A stretch of DNA of 16,073 nt from an uncultured Acidobacteriota bacterium (GCA_902826505.1 CADEFG010000033.1:1-16073), one strand, 5' to 3'; counted from the first letter of the stretch, positions 6,657 through 14,155 are shown. Numbers and translations: made by a program. The notes: generated by a model not told the origin, from the letters alone.

Positions 6657-7718
6657 ATGTCAGAAGAAGTTCCATATGGACGAGTTACGCAAAAAGCCCC
6701 GCCGGTCAGCGATGTGCACATCGTCTGGATCACGGCGGGTTTGGGCTGCGACGGCGATTCGGTTGCCGTCACGAATGCGACACAACCGAGTATTGAAGAC
6801 GTTCTTTTAGGCGCGATTCCCGGCTTGCCGAAAGTTCATCTGCATAATCCGGTGCTGGCGTATGAAAACGGCGACGAATTTATGGAGTACTGGTACAAAG
6901 CGGAACGCGGCGAGCTCGACCCGTTCGTCTTGGTCGTCGAAGGTTCGATTCCCAATGAAAAGATCAAGGAAGAAGGTTATTGGGCGGCGCTCGGCACCGA
7001 CCCGAACACCGGACAGCCGATCACGACCAATGAATGGATCGACCGTCTCGCGCCAAAGTCTTTGGTCGTCGTCGCGATCGGAACCTGCGCAACTTACGGC
7101 GGAATTCACGCGATGGAAGGCAATCCGACCGGCGCGATGGGTTTGGCGGATTATCTCGGCTGGGATTTTAAAACGCCTGCCGGCATTCCGATCGTCAATG
7201 TGCCGGGTTGTCCGGTGCATCCCGACAATTTTATGGAAACGGTTCTTTACTTGCTTTATCAGGCTTCGGGACTCGCGCCGATGATTCCGCTCGATGAGGT
7301 CGGGCGTCCGCTCTGGCTCTTCGGCAGTACGGTTCACGAAGGCTGCGACCGCGCCGGATTTTACGAACAGGGCGATTTTGCCGATGAATACGGTTCGCCG
7401 AAATGTATCGTCAAACTCGGCTGCTGGGGACCGGTCGTTAACTGCAACGTCCCGAAACGCGGCTGGACGGGCGGCGTCGGCGGTTGCCCGAACGTCGGCG
7501 GAATCTGTATCGGCTGCACGATGCCCGGTTTTCCCGACAAATTTATGCCGTTTATGGACGAACCGCCGGGCGCGAAGATCTCTTCGACCGCGATGGGACT
7601 CTACGGGAAAGGCGTCACGGCGCTCCGCAGTTTGACCAATAACACTTTGAACAAAGAACCGAAGTGGCGACACGCACGCGCCGAACTGACGACCGGCTAT
7701 CGGGCAAAACATTATTAA
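6657..7718 (+). CDS. hhyS: [NiFe]-hydrogenase small subunit, group 1h
   Basis: A 353-residue iron-sulfur subunit passing electrons from the NiFe site of the large subunit through three clusters. It has GLGCDGDS (C31, D32) at the proximal cluster. In the crystallised actinobacterial-type enzyme this cluster has three cysteine ligands and one aspartate ligand, a feature linked to oxygen tolerance. Downstream are GTCATYGG, VPGCP, HEGC, KLGCWGPVVNCN and GICIGCTMPGFPD. There is no Tat signal and no membrane anchor, so the enzyme should be cytosolic or peripheral at the inner membrane face. A very strong AAAGGAGG at 6644-6651 supports the ATG at 6657. The large-subunit gene follows after 18 bases. 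An 87-base stretch is almost identical to the paralogue at 3894-3980. Confidence 0.96.
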   Translation: MSEEVPYGRVTQKAPPVSDVHIVWITAGLGCDGDSVAVTNATQPSIEDVLLGAIPGLPKVHLHNPVLAYENGDEFMEYWYKAERGELDPFVLVVEGSIPNEKIKEEGYWAALGTDPNTGQPITTNEWIDRLAPKSLVVVAIGTCATYGGIHAMEGNPTGAMGLADYLGWDFKTPAGIPIVNVPGCPVHPDNFMETVLYLLYQASGLAPMIPLDEVGRPLWLFGSTVHEGCDRAGFYEQGDFADEYGSPKCIVKLGCWGPVVNCNVPKRGWTGGVGGCPNVGGICIGCTMPGFPDKFMPFMDEPPGAKISSTAMGLYGKGVTALRSLTNNTLNKEPKWRHARAELTTGYRAKHY

Positions 7719-7736
7719 GATAAGGAGACATTAAAG

Positions 7737-9521
7737 ATGACACCATCAGTAGAAACAGAGCGAAAACTTGTCGAGATGAACTGGGACCCGATTACCAGAA
7801 TTGTCGGATCTTTAGGGATTTACACAAAAATTGATTTCGAAAACCGCGAAGTCGTCGAATGTCACAGCACTTCGTCGATCTTTCGCGGTTACTCGATCTT
7901 TATGAAGGGCAAAGACCCGCGCGACGCGCATTTCATCACGTCGCGGATTTGCGGAATCTGCGGCGACAATCACGCGACCTGCGCGACCTACGCGCAAAAT
8001 ATGGCGTTCGGCGTCGTGCCGCCCGCGCTCGCCGAATGGATCGTTAATCTGGGCGAAGCCGCGGAATATATTTTCGACCACAATATTTTTCAGGATAATC
8101 TCGTCGGCGTCGATTTTTGCGAGCAGATGGTCAAGGAAACGAATCCGAGCGTCTGGGACAAAGCCCAGCGCACCCAGGCGCCGAATGCCGATAAACACGG
8201 CTATGCGATGATCTCCGACATTATGACCGCGCTCAATCCGTTCACCGGCGAATTTTACCGCGAAGCGTTGCAAACGAGCCGCTACACGCGCGAGATGTTC
8301 TGCCTGATGGAAGGCAAACACGTCCATCCTTCGACGCTTTATCCGGGCGGTGTCGGGACGGTTCCGACCGTTCAGCTTTTTACGGATTATCTAGTGCGGC
8401 TAATGCGCTACGTCGAATTTATGAAAAAATGCGTGCCGCTTCACGACGATCTCTTCGACTTTTTCTACGAAGCCCTGCCGGGTTACGAAGAAGTCGGCAG
8501 ACGACGCATTCTATTAGGTTGCTGGGGTTCGTTCAATAATCCCGACATCTGCGATTACAAATACGAAAATATGGCGGATTGGGGACGCGCGATGTATGTC
8601 ACGCCGGGAGTTATCGTGGACGGCGAGCTCGTTACAACGAGCCTCGTCGACATCAACGTCAATATGCGGATTCTGCTGGGAAGTTCTTATTACGAAGGTT
8701 GGGAAAATTCCGAAATGTTCGTCAAGGAAGATCCGCTCGGCAATCCGATCGACCGCAATCACCCGTGGAATCAAACGACGATTCCGAAACCGCAAAAACG
8801 CGATTTCAACGGGAATTATACATGGGTCATGTCGCCGCGCTGGTATCACGAAGGCGAACAGGGCAATGGTTCGAAATATCTCGCGCTCGATACGGGCGGC
8901 GGCGCGATCGCACGGCTCTGGGCGACGGCGCTCGCCGGACTGGTTGACGTCGGTTATGTCAAAGCGACCGGACACAGCGTGAAGATTTATCTGCCGAAAA
9001 CGATGTCGAAACCCGAAGTCGAATTTGAATGGAAGATTCCGAAATGGTCAAACGCGCTCGAACGCGACCGCGCCCGAACATATTTCCAAGCCTACGCCGC
9101 TTCGATGGCGCTCTACTTTGTCGAACAGGCTTTGGGCGAACTGCATGCCGGACGAACGAAAACGTGGAACGAATTCAAAGTTCCCGAAGAAGCGATCGGC
9201 TGCGGTTTTCACGAAGCCGTTCGCGGAGTTCTTTCGCATCACGTCGTCATCCGCGACGGCAAGATCGCGAATTATCATCCATATCCGCCGACGCCCTGGA
9301 ACGCCAACCCGCGCGACGTTTACGGAACGCCCGGACCGTATGAAGATGCCGTCATGGGAACGCCGATCTTCGAGGAAAACGGACCCGACAAATTCAAAGG
9401 CATTGACATAATGCGGGCGGTTCGGAGCTTCGATCCGTGTCTGCCGTGCGGCGTTCATATGTATCTCGGCAACGGCAAAACGCTTGAAACGCATCATTCG
9501 CCGATGTTCGGCTTGATGTAA
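7737..9521 (+). CDS. hhyL: [NiFe]-hydrogenase large (catalytic) subunit, group 1h
   Basis: A 594-residue catalytic subunit. The two nickel-binding motifs are RICGICGDNH at 70-79 (C72, C75) and DPCLPCGVH at 566-574 (C568, C571). Twenty residues follow H574; in this family a dedicated endopeptidase removes such a tail after nickel insertion, and a matching protease is encoded at 13395-13910. The second motif's LPCGVH, in place of the common LACAVH, and the absence of any Tat-exported partner fit group 1h. AAGGAG at 7722-7727 supports the ATG at 7737. It is the only large subunit in the window, so both small subunits would have to share it unless another lies elsewhere. A terminator-like hairpin follows the gene. 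Confidence 0.97.
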   Translation: MTPSVETERKLVEMNWDPITRIVGSLGIYTKIDFENREVVECHSTSSIFRGYSIFMKGKDPRDAHFITSRICGICGDNHATCATYAQNMAFGVVPPALAEWIVNLGEAAEYIFDHNIFQDNLVGVDFCEQMVKETNPSVWDKAQRTQAPNADKHGYAMISDIMTALNPFTGEFYREALQTSRYTREMFCLMEGKHVHPSTLYPGGVGTVPTVQLFTDYLVRLMRYVEFMKKCVPLHDDLFDFFYEALPGYEEVGRRRILLGCWGSFNNPDICDYKYENMADWGRAMYVTPGVIVDGELVTTSLVDINVNMRILLGSSYYEGWENSEMFVKEDPLGNPIDRNHPWNQTTIPKPQKRDFNGNYTWVMSPRWYHEGEQGNGSKYLALDTGGGAIARLWATALAGLVDVGYVKATGHSVKIYLPKTMSKPEVEFEWKIPKWSNALERDRARTYFQAYAASMALYFVEQALGELHAGRTKTWNEFKVPEEAIGCGFHEAVRGVLSHHVVIRDGKIANYHPYPPTPWNANPRDVYGTPGPYEDAVMGTPIFEENGPDKFKGIDIMRAVRSFDPCLPCGVHMYLGNGKTLETHHSPMFGLM

Positions 9522-9546
9522 ATCGAACAAGGGTCGTTTAGATAAT

Positions 9547-9596
9547 GAGTGATAAGTGACAGAGTAAATTTCAGCGCCGCTTATCACTCGTTTTTT
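9547..9596 (+). terminator. terminator-like hairpin after the large-subunit gene
   Basis: Perfect 10-base arms GAGTGATAAG (9547-9556) and CTTATCACTC (9580-9589) enclose a 23-base loop. The right arm is followed by G and six T (9591-9596). This has the form of a Rho-independent terminator, although the loop is long and the stem AT-rich. It lies between the catalytic genes and the accessory genes, where partial termination would lower accessory expression. The left arm is built from GTGAYA-type words, like other spacer hairpins here. Confidence 0.6.
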
Positions 9597-9613
9597 GTTA
9601 TCATATTTAATAA

Positions 9614-9937
9614 ATGTTAGACAAAAAAGATTTTCAGAAGAGGCTTCAAAAAATTGAAACGCTGGTGCAAACCATCGAATCGGCGGCTGACCCGAATGTC
9701 CGTGCAAGCGCGATCGAACTGATGCAGAGTTTGATGGAAATAAACGGCGCGGGAATCGAAAGGATGATGGAAATCGTCTTCGATTCGAGCGCGAAAGGCG
9801 GCGAGATCATTGATGATTTTGCGCGCGACGAACTGATCGAAAGTCTGCTTTTGCTTTACGGCTTGCATCCTTTTAGCATCGAAACGCGGATTTTGCAAGC
9901 GCTCGAAAAGGTGCGTCCCTACCTGCAATCGCATTAA
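9614..9937 (+). CDS. N-terminal fragment of the NifU/Rieske-like protein
   Basis: If the TAA is real and not read through, this 107-residue product is made alone. It is helical, with no cysteines, and ends inside the first helix of the NifU domain, so it would carry no iron-sulfur site. The ATG at 9614 is the only convincing start; no Shine-Dalgarno precedes it. Confidence 0.5.
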   Translation: MLDKKDFQKRLQKIETLVQTIESAADPNVRASAIELMQSLMEINGAGIERMMEIVFDSSAKGGEIIDDFARDELIESLLLLYGLHPFSIETRILQALEKVRPYLQSH

Positions 9938-10021
9938 GGAAATGTCGAACTCGTCGGTGTCAATGAAGGCGTCGTTTACCTAAAACTGCAAGGCAGCTGC
10001 GACGGCTGCGCATCGTCGGCG

Positions 10022-10489
10022 ATGACCTTAAAACTGGCGATCGAAGAAGCGATCTACGAAAAGGCGCCCGATATTGCCGGTTTAGAGGTCGAAGGCGTCG
10101 TCGAGCAGCCGAAACCGTCTAACGGGTTTGTCCAATTGGAACGAACGAAAGCCGTCAATGGTCAGGAACGCGAAAACGGCTGGAAGGAAGTCAGCGGTTT
10201 GGCGTCGCTCGCCGACGGCGCGGTCAGAACGATCGAAATCTCGGCGCGCCCCGTTGTTTTTTGCCGGATCGGAAAAGATTATTACGCCTACAGCGAAAGC
10301 TGTCCGGAATGCGGCAAAACGATGAGTTCCGCGTCCTTGGAATCAACCGCGCTCGTGTGTCCGGCGTGTCGCGGTCGGTTTGACGTGATGCGCGCCGGTC
10401 GCGGGCTCGATAAACCGAATCTGTATCTCGAACCGTTTCCGCTGCTGATGGAACGCGGGCAGGCAAAAATCGCTTTGCCGGGTTTATAA
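10022..10489 (+). CDS. C-terminal fragment of the NifU/Rieske-like protein
   Basis: The first in-frame ATG after the internal TAA is at 10022, giving 155 residues. Starting there would omit the NifU CDGC motif (codons 129-132) and leave only the end of that domain, a linker and the four-cysteine Rieske-like domain. There is no Shine-Dalgarno before this ATG, so efficient independent translation is doubtful. The preserved frame suggests the interruption is recent or not real. Confidence 0.4.
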   Translation: MTLKLAIEEAIYEKAPDIAGLEVEGVVEQPKPSNGFVQLERTKAVNGQERENGWKEVSGLASLADGAVRTIEISARPVVFCRIGKDYYAYSESCPECGKTMSSASLESTALVCPACRGRFDVMRAGRGLDKPNLYLEPFPLLMERGQAKIALPGL

Positions 10490-10505
10490 AGGGAAAAGGA
10501 GAAAA

Positions 10506-10573
10506 GTGAAAAAGTGAAAAAGAATTTTGCTGATTTGCCGAAGGACAAACTTTTCACTTTTCCACTTTTTCAC
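10506..10573. repeat. long inverted repeat made of tandem GTGAAAAA words
   Basis: The left arm GTGAAAAAGTGAAAAAG (10506-10522) pairs with 10557-10573 at 16 of 17 positions around a 34-base loop. Both arms are tandem copies of an 8-base word. It fills the spacer between the NifU/Rieske-like gene and the DUF5947 gene. It could act as a transcript stabiliser or weak terminator, or be a mobile intergenic repeat. Its architecture is shared with the hairpins at 9547-9589 and 15637-15687. Confidence 0.7.
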
Positions 10574-10588
10574 CAATGAGATTTTTCG

Positions 10589-11191
10589 ATGGGATTAAAT
10601 CAACCAAACACTGCATTTAACAATCTGCGCCGGTTTGTTCGCCGCAACGAAACGGTCGAGCATTGCGAATTATGCAGTGCCGCGCTCGCCCACGAACATC
10701 AGCATTTGCTCGAACCGGCAAACCGGAAATTGGTTTGTTCGTGCGACGCCTGCGCGATCTTGTTTGCGAGCTCGGACGCCAAATATCGCCGCGTTCCGCG
10801 CCGCGTGAAACTTTTGGAAAATTTTCAAATCGACGATTCGCAGTGGGATTCGCTTTTGATCCCGATCAATATGGCGTTCTTTTTTTACAGCAGCCTGCAA
10901 AAGAAAACCGTCGCGCTTTACCCGAGTCCGGCGGGTCCGACCGAATCGCTTTTGCCGCTCGACGCGTGGGCGGAGATTTTGGACGCGAATCCGATTCTGA
11001 AAAATTTGGAAGCCGATACCGAAGCGCTGCTCGTCAACCGCGTTCAAAAGCCGGAATATTTCGTCGTTCCGATCGATAAATGCTACGAACTGACGGGTTT
11101 GATTCGCGCTTACTGGCGCGGGCTGGCGGGCGGCACGGAGGTTTGGGAAAAGATTCAGCAATTTTTTGCCCGTTTAAAACAACACGCATGA
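10589..11191 (+). CDS. DUF5947 family protein, group 1h hydrogenase-associated
   Basis: A 200-residue soluble protein. The N-terminal part has a metal-binding-like cluster, CELC (C26, C29) followed by CSCDAC (C50, C52, C55), with a histidine-rich segment AHEHQH between. The rest is a mixed alpha/beta region with no recognised catalytic motif. I recognise it as the DUF5947 family, found almost only beside group 1h hydrogenases in actinobacteria and other soil phyla; its function is unknown. The cysteines suggest zinc or an iron-sulfur cluster, and a role in assembly or electron transfer. It is separated from its neighbours by repeat-bearing spacers on both sides. The ATG at 10589 has no clear Shine-Dalgarno. 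Confidence 0.85.
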   Translation: MGLNQPNTAFNNLRRFVRRNETVEHCELCSAALAHEHQHLLEPANRKLVCSCDACAILFASSDAKYRRVPRRVKLLENFQIDDSQWDSLLIPINMAFFFYSSLQKKTVALYPSPAGPTESLLPLDAWAEILDANPILKNLEADTEALLVNRVQKPEYFVVPIDKCYELTGLIRAYWRGLAGGTEVWEKIQQFFARLKQHA

Positions 11192-11194
11192 TAG

Positions 11195-11279
11195 GTCAGA
11201 ACCATCTGCGGTAGCGGATGGTTTAATTTGCCAGATCAGAATCAACAGTTAACCACTTGCTCACGCAGGCGGTACTGAC
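11195..11279. repeat. inverted pair of REP-like palindromes
   Basis: Element 1 (11195-11223) is GTCAG followed by a hairpin AACCATCTGC-GGTA-GCGGATGGTT, fully paired with one G-T wobble. Element 2 (11251-11279), read on the minus strand, also begins GTCAG and matches element 1 at about 21 of 29 positions; its stem has one mismatch. A GTCAG box plus a GC-rich hairpin, arranged as an inverted pair, has the form of bacterial REP/BIME elements mobilised in trans by RAYT transposases. No such transposase gene is in the window. Confidence 0.6.
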
Positions 11280-11300
11280 AGGAAAAGCGCTACTGACAAG
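11269..11300 (+). repeat. 14-base direct repeat abutting the DUF6084 start
   Basis: GCGGTACTGACAGG (11269-11282) and GCGCTACTGACAAG (11287-11300) match at 12 of 14 positions with an 18-base period. The first copy is the end of the second REP-like element and the second ends one base before the DUF6084 ATG, so the repeat replaces any Shine-Dalgarno there. Confidence 0.55.
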
Positions 11301-11981
11301 ATGCCGGAATTGAATTTTGAGATATTTGAAGCCGAAGCGCTGCCCTATGCGGCGGCTCCGACGTTGATCTTCAAACTCGGAATTTCGAACGCGAAGGCGG
11401 ACGAAGCGATTCACACGATCGCGCTCCAATGCCAGATCATGATCGAATCGGTGCGCCGTCGCTACAGCGCGGCAGAACAGGCGCATTTGCGCGATTTGTT
11501 CGATGAACCCGAGCGTTGGAGCCAAACCCTGCGGACGATGCTCTGGACGCACGCGAGCGTCACCGTTTCATCGTTTACGGAACGCACGACCGTCAATCTG
11601 CCGGTCGAATGCACGTTTGATTTCAATCTCGCGGCGACCAAGTATTTTGCGGGTTTGGAAGACGGCGAAGTTCCGCTGCTGCTGCAATTTAGCGGAACTT
11701 GTTTCTATGCGGGCGCGAACGGTTTGCTGCAGGTCGCGCAGATTCCCTGGACGATGGAAACAAAATTTCGTCTGCCGGTGCGCGTCTGGCAGGAAATGAT
11801 GGAGATTTATTACCCGAACAGCGCGTGGCTGCAATTGCGGCGCGATGTTTTCGACCGTTTGCATAATTACAAGATTCGCCATGCGATTCCGACATTCGAA
11901 CAGGTCTTGGAAAAACTTTTACCGGTCACGGAAGAAACGGAAAACGAGTTTTCCGATTTGGACGAACAGCTTACTCAATGA
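11301..11981 (+). CDS. DUF6084 family protein, group 1h hydrogenase-associated
   Basis: A 226-residue soluble protein rich in beta strands, without cysteine motifs, signal peptide or membrane segment. The pattern MPELNFEIFEAEALPYAAAP, an internal RRRYSAAEQAHLRDLFDEP segment and a later SAWLQLRRDVFDRLHNYK segment match my recollection of DUF6084, a family of unknown function restricted largely to group 1h hydrogenase loci. Its stop overlaps the next ATG (ATGA at 11978-11981), implying coupled translation and probably a shared complex. The ATG at 11301 directly follows a direct repeat and lacks a Shine-Dalgarno. Confidence 0.85.
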   Translation: MPELNFEIFEAEALPYAAAPTLIFKLGISNAKADEAIHTIALQCQIMIESVRRRYSAAEQAHLRDLFDEPERWSQTLRTMLWTHASVTVSSFTERTTVNLPVECTFDFNLAATKYFAGLEDGEVPLLLQFSGTCFYAGANGLLQVAQIPWTMETKFRLPVRVWQEMMEIYYPNSAWLQLRRDVFDRLHNYKIRHAIPTFEQVLEKLLPVTEETENEFSDLDEQLTQ

Positions 11982-13072
11982 ATAACGATTTGATCAAAAA
12001 AATTGCCGACGCCCTTCTTTATGAAGGTTATATGCTCTATCCGTATCGCGCTTCGGCGGTCAAAAACCGCCAGCGTTTCAATTTTGGCGTGCTGACTCCG
12101 AAATCTTACAGCGAAGCGCAAGAAGGCACGGAAAACTGGCAAACACAGACCGAAGTCTTAGTTTTTGGCGACCGCACGAGCGAGTTTGATATAAAAGTGC
12201 GCTTTCTGCATTTGCGCGAACGCGAGATTTATCAAATAGATGAAATTTCGGGAGAATTTCGCGCCGCCGCGTCGATCAAGATCGGCGACCGGATTTTTCA
12301 AACCTGGCAGGAAGCCGTTGAACGCGAAGCCGAAGTTGGCGCAAATAATTTGAATAATTTGAACAATAGATTAAAACTGACGGCTTTTTCTTTTCCGGCA
12401 AACGAAGAAACCGAAACCTTGCGCGATGCGGACGAAAAGGTCGTCGGCAAAATCGTCCGCCGGCAGGAAACGATCGAAGTAAAGATCGAGATTCAGGTCG
12501 AAGAACTCGATTCCCGCGCGGAAGCCCGCAAATTATTCAAAATAACTGTCCGGGTTTCGAACACCACACCGTTTGAAGACGCGACAGAAAAAAAACGCGA
12601 CGAGGCGCTGGCAAATTCGCTGGTTTCGGCGCACACCGCGCTTTTTGTGCGAAATGGTGAATTTATTTCTTTGCTCGAACCGCCCGACGAATTTGCCGCG
12701 GCGGTCGCCGATTGTCAAAATATCGCGACTTATCCGATTCTCGTCGGCGCGGGCGGGGCGCGGAACTGTTTTCTGTCGGCGCCGATCATTCTTTACGACT
12801 ACCCGGAAATCGCGCCCGAAAGCGCGGGCGATCTTTTTGACGGCGGAGAAATTGACGAAATCCTCTCGCTGCGGATCATGACGATGACCGACGAGGAAAA
12901 ACAGGAAATGCGGAGCGTTGACGAACGCGCCCGCGAGATGTTGGAGCGCACGGAAAACCTGTCGGCGGAACAATTGATGAAAATGCACGGAGTTTTGCGG
13001 CAGCCGCGCGCGCTCGGCAATAATGATTTTTTTGATAACGATCTTGACAAGTCGGAAGCGGCAAATGGTTGA
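11978..13072 (+). CDS. conserved group 1h hydrogenase-locus protein of unknown function
   Basis: A 364-residue soluble protein. It begins with LLYEGYMLYPYRASAVKNRQ and has a conserved-looking late segment NCFLSAPIILYDYPEIAPES followed by GDLFDGGEIDEILSLRIMTM. Proteins with this beginning and end recur in actinobacterial group 1h loci next to DUF6084; I know of no assigned function or domain name. There is no membrane segment, and its few cysteines form no motif. The C-terminal region is acidic and helical. The ATG at 11978 overlaps the DUF6084 stop. The next gene starts three bases after its stop. A structural or assembly role with DUF6084 is inferred only from coupling. Confidence 0.8.
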   Translation: MNNDLIKKIADALLYEGYMLYPYRASAVKNRQRFNFGVLTPKSYSEAQEGTENWQTQTEVLVFGDRTSEFDIKVRFLHLREREIYQIDEISGEFRAAASIKIGDRIFQTWQEAVEREAEVGANNLNNLNNRLKLTAFSFPANEETETLRDADEKVVGKIVRRQETIEVKIEIQVEELDSRAEARKLFKITVRVSNTTPFEDATEKKRDEALANSLVSAHTALFVRNGEFISLLEPPDEFAAAVADCQNIATYPILVGAGGARNCFLSAPIILYDYPEIAPESAGDLFDGGEIDEILSLRIMTMTDEEKQEMRSVDERAREMLERTENLSAEQLMKMHGVLRQPRALGNNDFFDNDLDKSEAANG

Positions 13073-13075
13073 ATA

Positions 13076-13402
13076 ATGAACGAGTTGGACTGGCAATTAC
13101 TGGAAGATAAAAACCCGCTCGAATTTATCGAGATTGGCGGTGTGCCGCTCAAGGTCGGCGACCGTGTGCGCCTTAAACCGCGCCCGCGAGGCGATATTTT
13201 CGATCTCGCGCTCGCCGGAAAAACGGCGGCGATCGAAGCGATCGAGCAGGATTACGAAAACAATGTACATCTCGCGGTCGTTGTTGACGACGATCCGGGC
13301 AAAGATATGGGTTATTTGCGCCAGCCCGGGCATCGTTTCTTTTTTACGCCCGAAGAAGTCGAACCGTTCCTGCCGGGCGAATTTGAAGAAACCGATGACT
13401 AA
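13076..13402 (+). CDS. small conserved hydrogenase-locus protein, SH3-like barrel suspected
   Basis: A 108-residue soluble acidic protein. The central part, with VGDRVRLKPRPRGDIFD, LAGKTAAIEAIEQDYENNVH and a GHRFFFTPEEVEPF end, alternates short strands and turns in a way typical of small SH3-like barrels such as KOW or HypC-type folds. No named family was recognised with certainty, but the same protein recurs in group 1h loci. Its last eight bases overlap the start of the maturation protease gene (13395-13402), which suggests it works with the protease, perhaps as a chaperone for the large subunit. That link is inference. Confidence 0.75.
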   Translation: MNELDWQLLEDKNPLEFIEIGGVPLKVGDRVRLKPRPRGDIFDLALAGKTAAIEAIEQDYENNVHLAVVVDDDPGKDMGYLRQPGHRFFFTPEEVEPFLPGEFEETDD

Positions 13403-13910
13403 ACCGCGCATTCTGATCGCCTGTATCGGCAATATTTTTCACGGTGACGACGCATTCGGCGTCGAAGTCGCCCGGGGCTTGGCGGAACGCAAATTGCCTG
13501 ACGAAGCGGTAGCGGTTGATTACGGAATTCGCGGTTTTGATCTGGCTTTTGCGTTGATGGACGGTTATGAAGTGACGATCTTTGTTGACGCGACGCAGCG
13601 CGGCGAAAAACCGGGAACGCTTTACGTGATCGAACCGGATTTGAAGGAATTTGAAAATCAGACGCCGCAGAGCGCGGTCATCGATTCGCACGGAATGAAC
13701 CCGATGCGCGTTTTGAGTATGGCGCATTCGATGGGCGCTGACTTTAAACGGCTGCTGGTCGTCGGCTGCGAGCCGGAAACGCTCGGCGGCGAAGAAGGCA
13801 AAATGGGCTTGAGCGATTCGGTGCAAGCGGCGGTGCCCGAAGCGGTTAAATTGATCGAATCGCTGGTTGACAAAATTTTAGAAGAAAAATATTTTCAGTC
13901 GGCGGTTTAG
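13395..13910 (+). CDS. hydrogenase maturation endopeptidase (HyaD/HybD family, M52)
   Basis: A 171-residue protease that removes the C-terminal tail of the large subunit after nickel insertion. The N-terminal GNIFHGDDAFGVEV carries the nickel-sensing glutamate (E24). The aspartate in VDATQ (D65) and the histidine in DSHGMNP (H99) complete the E/D/H trio that binds nickel in HybD. The usual GDDG is GDDA here, a small deviation next to the active site. The ATG at 13395 is chosen because ILIACIGN follows immediately, as in the family; the frame is open further upstream but that overlaps the preceding gene entirely. Its start overlaps the previous stop by eight bases. Its presumed substrate is the subunit at 7737-9521. 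Confidence 0.93.
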   Translation: MTKPRILIACIGNIFHGDDAFGVEVARGLAERKLPDEAVAVDYGIRGFDLAFALMDGYEVTIFVDATQRGEKPGTLYVIEPDLKEFENQTPQSAVIDSHGMNPMRVLSMAHSMGADFKRLLVVGCEPETLGGEEGKMGLSDSVQAAVPEAVKLIESLVDKILEEKYFQSAV

Positions 13911-13954
13911 GGAAAATAGCTTTTGTAAGTAAAAAAAAACAAGGAGTAAGGGTT

Positions 13955-14116
13955 ATGAAAGAGCAAAAATCAGTGGTAAAAAAAACAGAAAGTCCGACAA
14001 ACGGCAGTCATAATTTATTAAAAATTCTCGGCGGCGCGGCATTTGTTTTCGGCGCGGCGATGGTCATCGTCAGTTTGCCGGACATCAAGCGATATATAAA
14101 AATCACGACGATGTAA
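13955..14116 (+). CDS. 53-residue one-helix membrane protein with LPDIKRY tail (DUF6893-like)
   Basis: A basic, polar N-terminus of about 21 residues is followed by one hydrophobic helix (about 22-44, LLKILGGAAFVFGAAMVIVS) and the tail LPDIKRYIKITTM, which ends on methionine. The tail pattern D-I-x-R-Y-x-K-x-x-x-M is repeated in the protein at 14833-15066. From memory it matches the DUF6893 family of tiny proteins found in actinobacterial hydrogenase loci. AAGGAG at 13941-13946 is a strong Shine-Dalgarno, so it is likely well expressed. It could anchor the soluble hydrogenase or its electron relay to the membrane; this is inferred from context. Confidence 0.75.
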   Translation: MKEQKSVVKKTESPTNGSHNLLKILGGAAFVFGAAMVIVSLPDIKRYIKITTM

Positions 14117-14155
14117 TTTCGGGCAGACAAAAATTTAAGGAACAAGGGGCAGGTT

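Larger units (their letters stand above)
9614..10489 (+). pseudogene. hhyE: NifU-domain/Rieske-like iron-sulfur protein (HhyE type) interrupted by an in-frame TAA
   Basis: One continuous frame of 292 codons is broken only by TAA at codon 108 (9935-9937). Before it is an all-helical region ending KVRPYLQSH. After it the same frame continues GNVELVGVNEG... with the NifU C-terminal motif CDGC (C129, C132), then a Rieske-like domain with CPEC (230-233) and CPACRGRFDV (from 249). In NifU domains the sequence around the stop normally reads H-G-G-N/D-V-E-L, so the TAA replaces one residue inside a folded domain. Proteins combining NifU and Rieske-like domains are conserved next to group 1h hydrogenases; the mycobacterial HhyE is proposed to relay electrons to the respiratory chain. 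A nonsense mutation (for example CAA to TAA), a sequencing error or stop readthrough are all possible. TAA excludes selenocysteine or pyrrolysine. Confidence 0.8.

Noticed and set aside
6807..7712. 301-residue minus-strand frame antisense to hhyS, with a similar frame antisense to the first small subunit (3741-4268)
   Set aside because: The two antisense products resemble each other only because the sense proteins are conserved; no start signals or independent support.
9935..9937. Selenocysteine or pyrrolysine insertion at the internal stop of the NifU/Rieske-like gene
   Set aside because: The codon is TAA; these recoding events use TGA and TAG.
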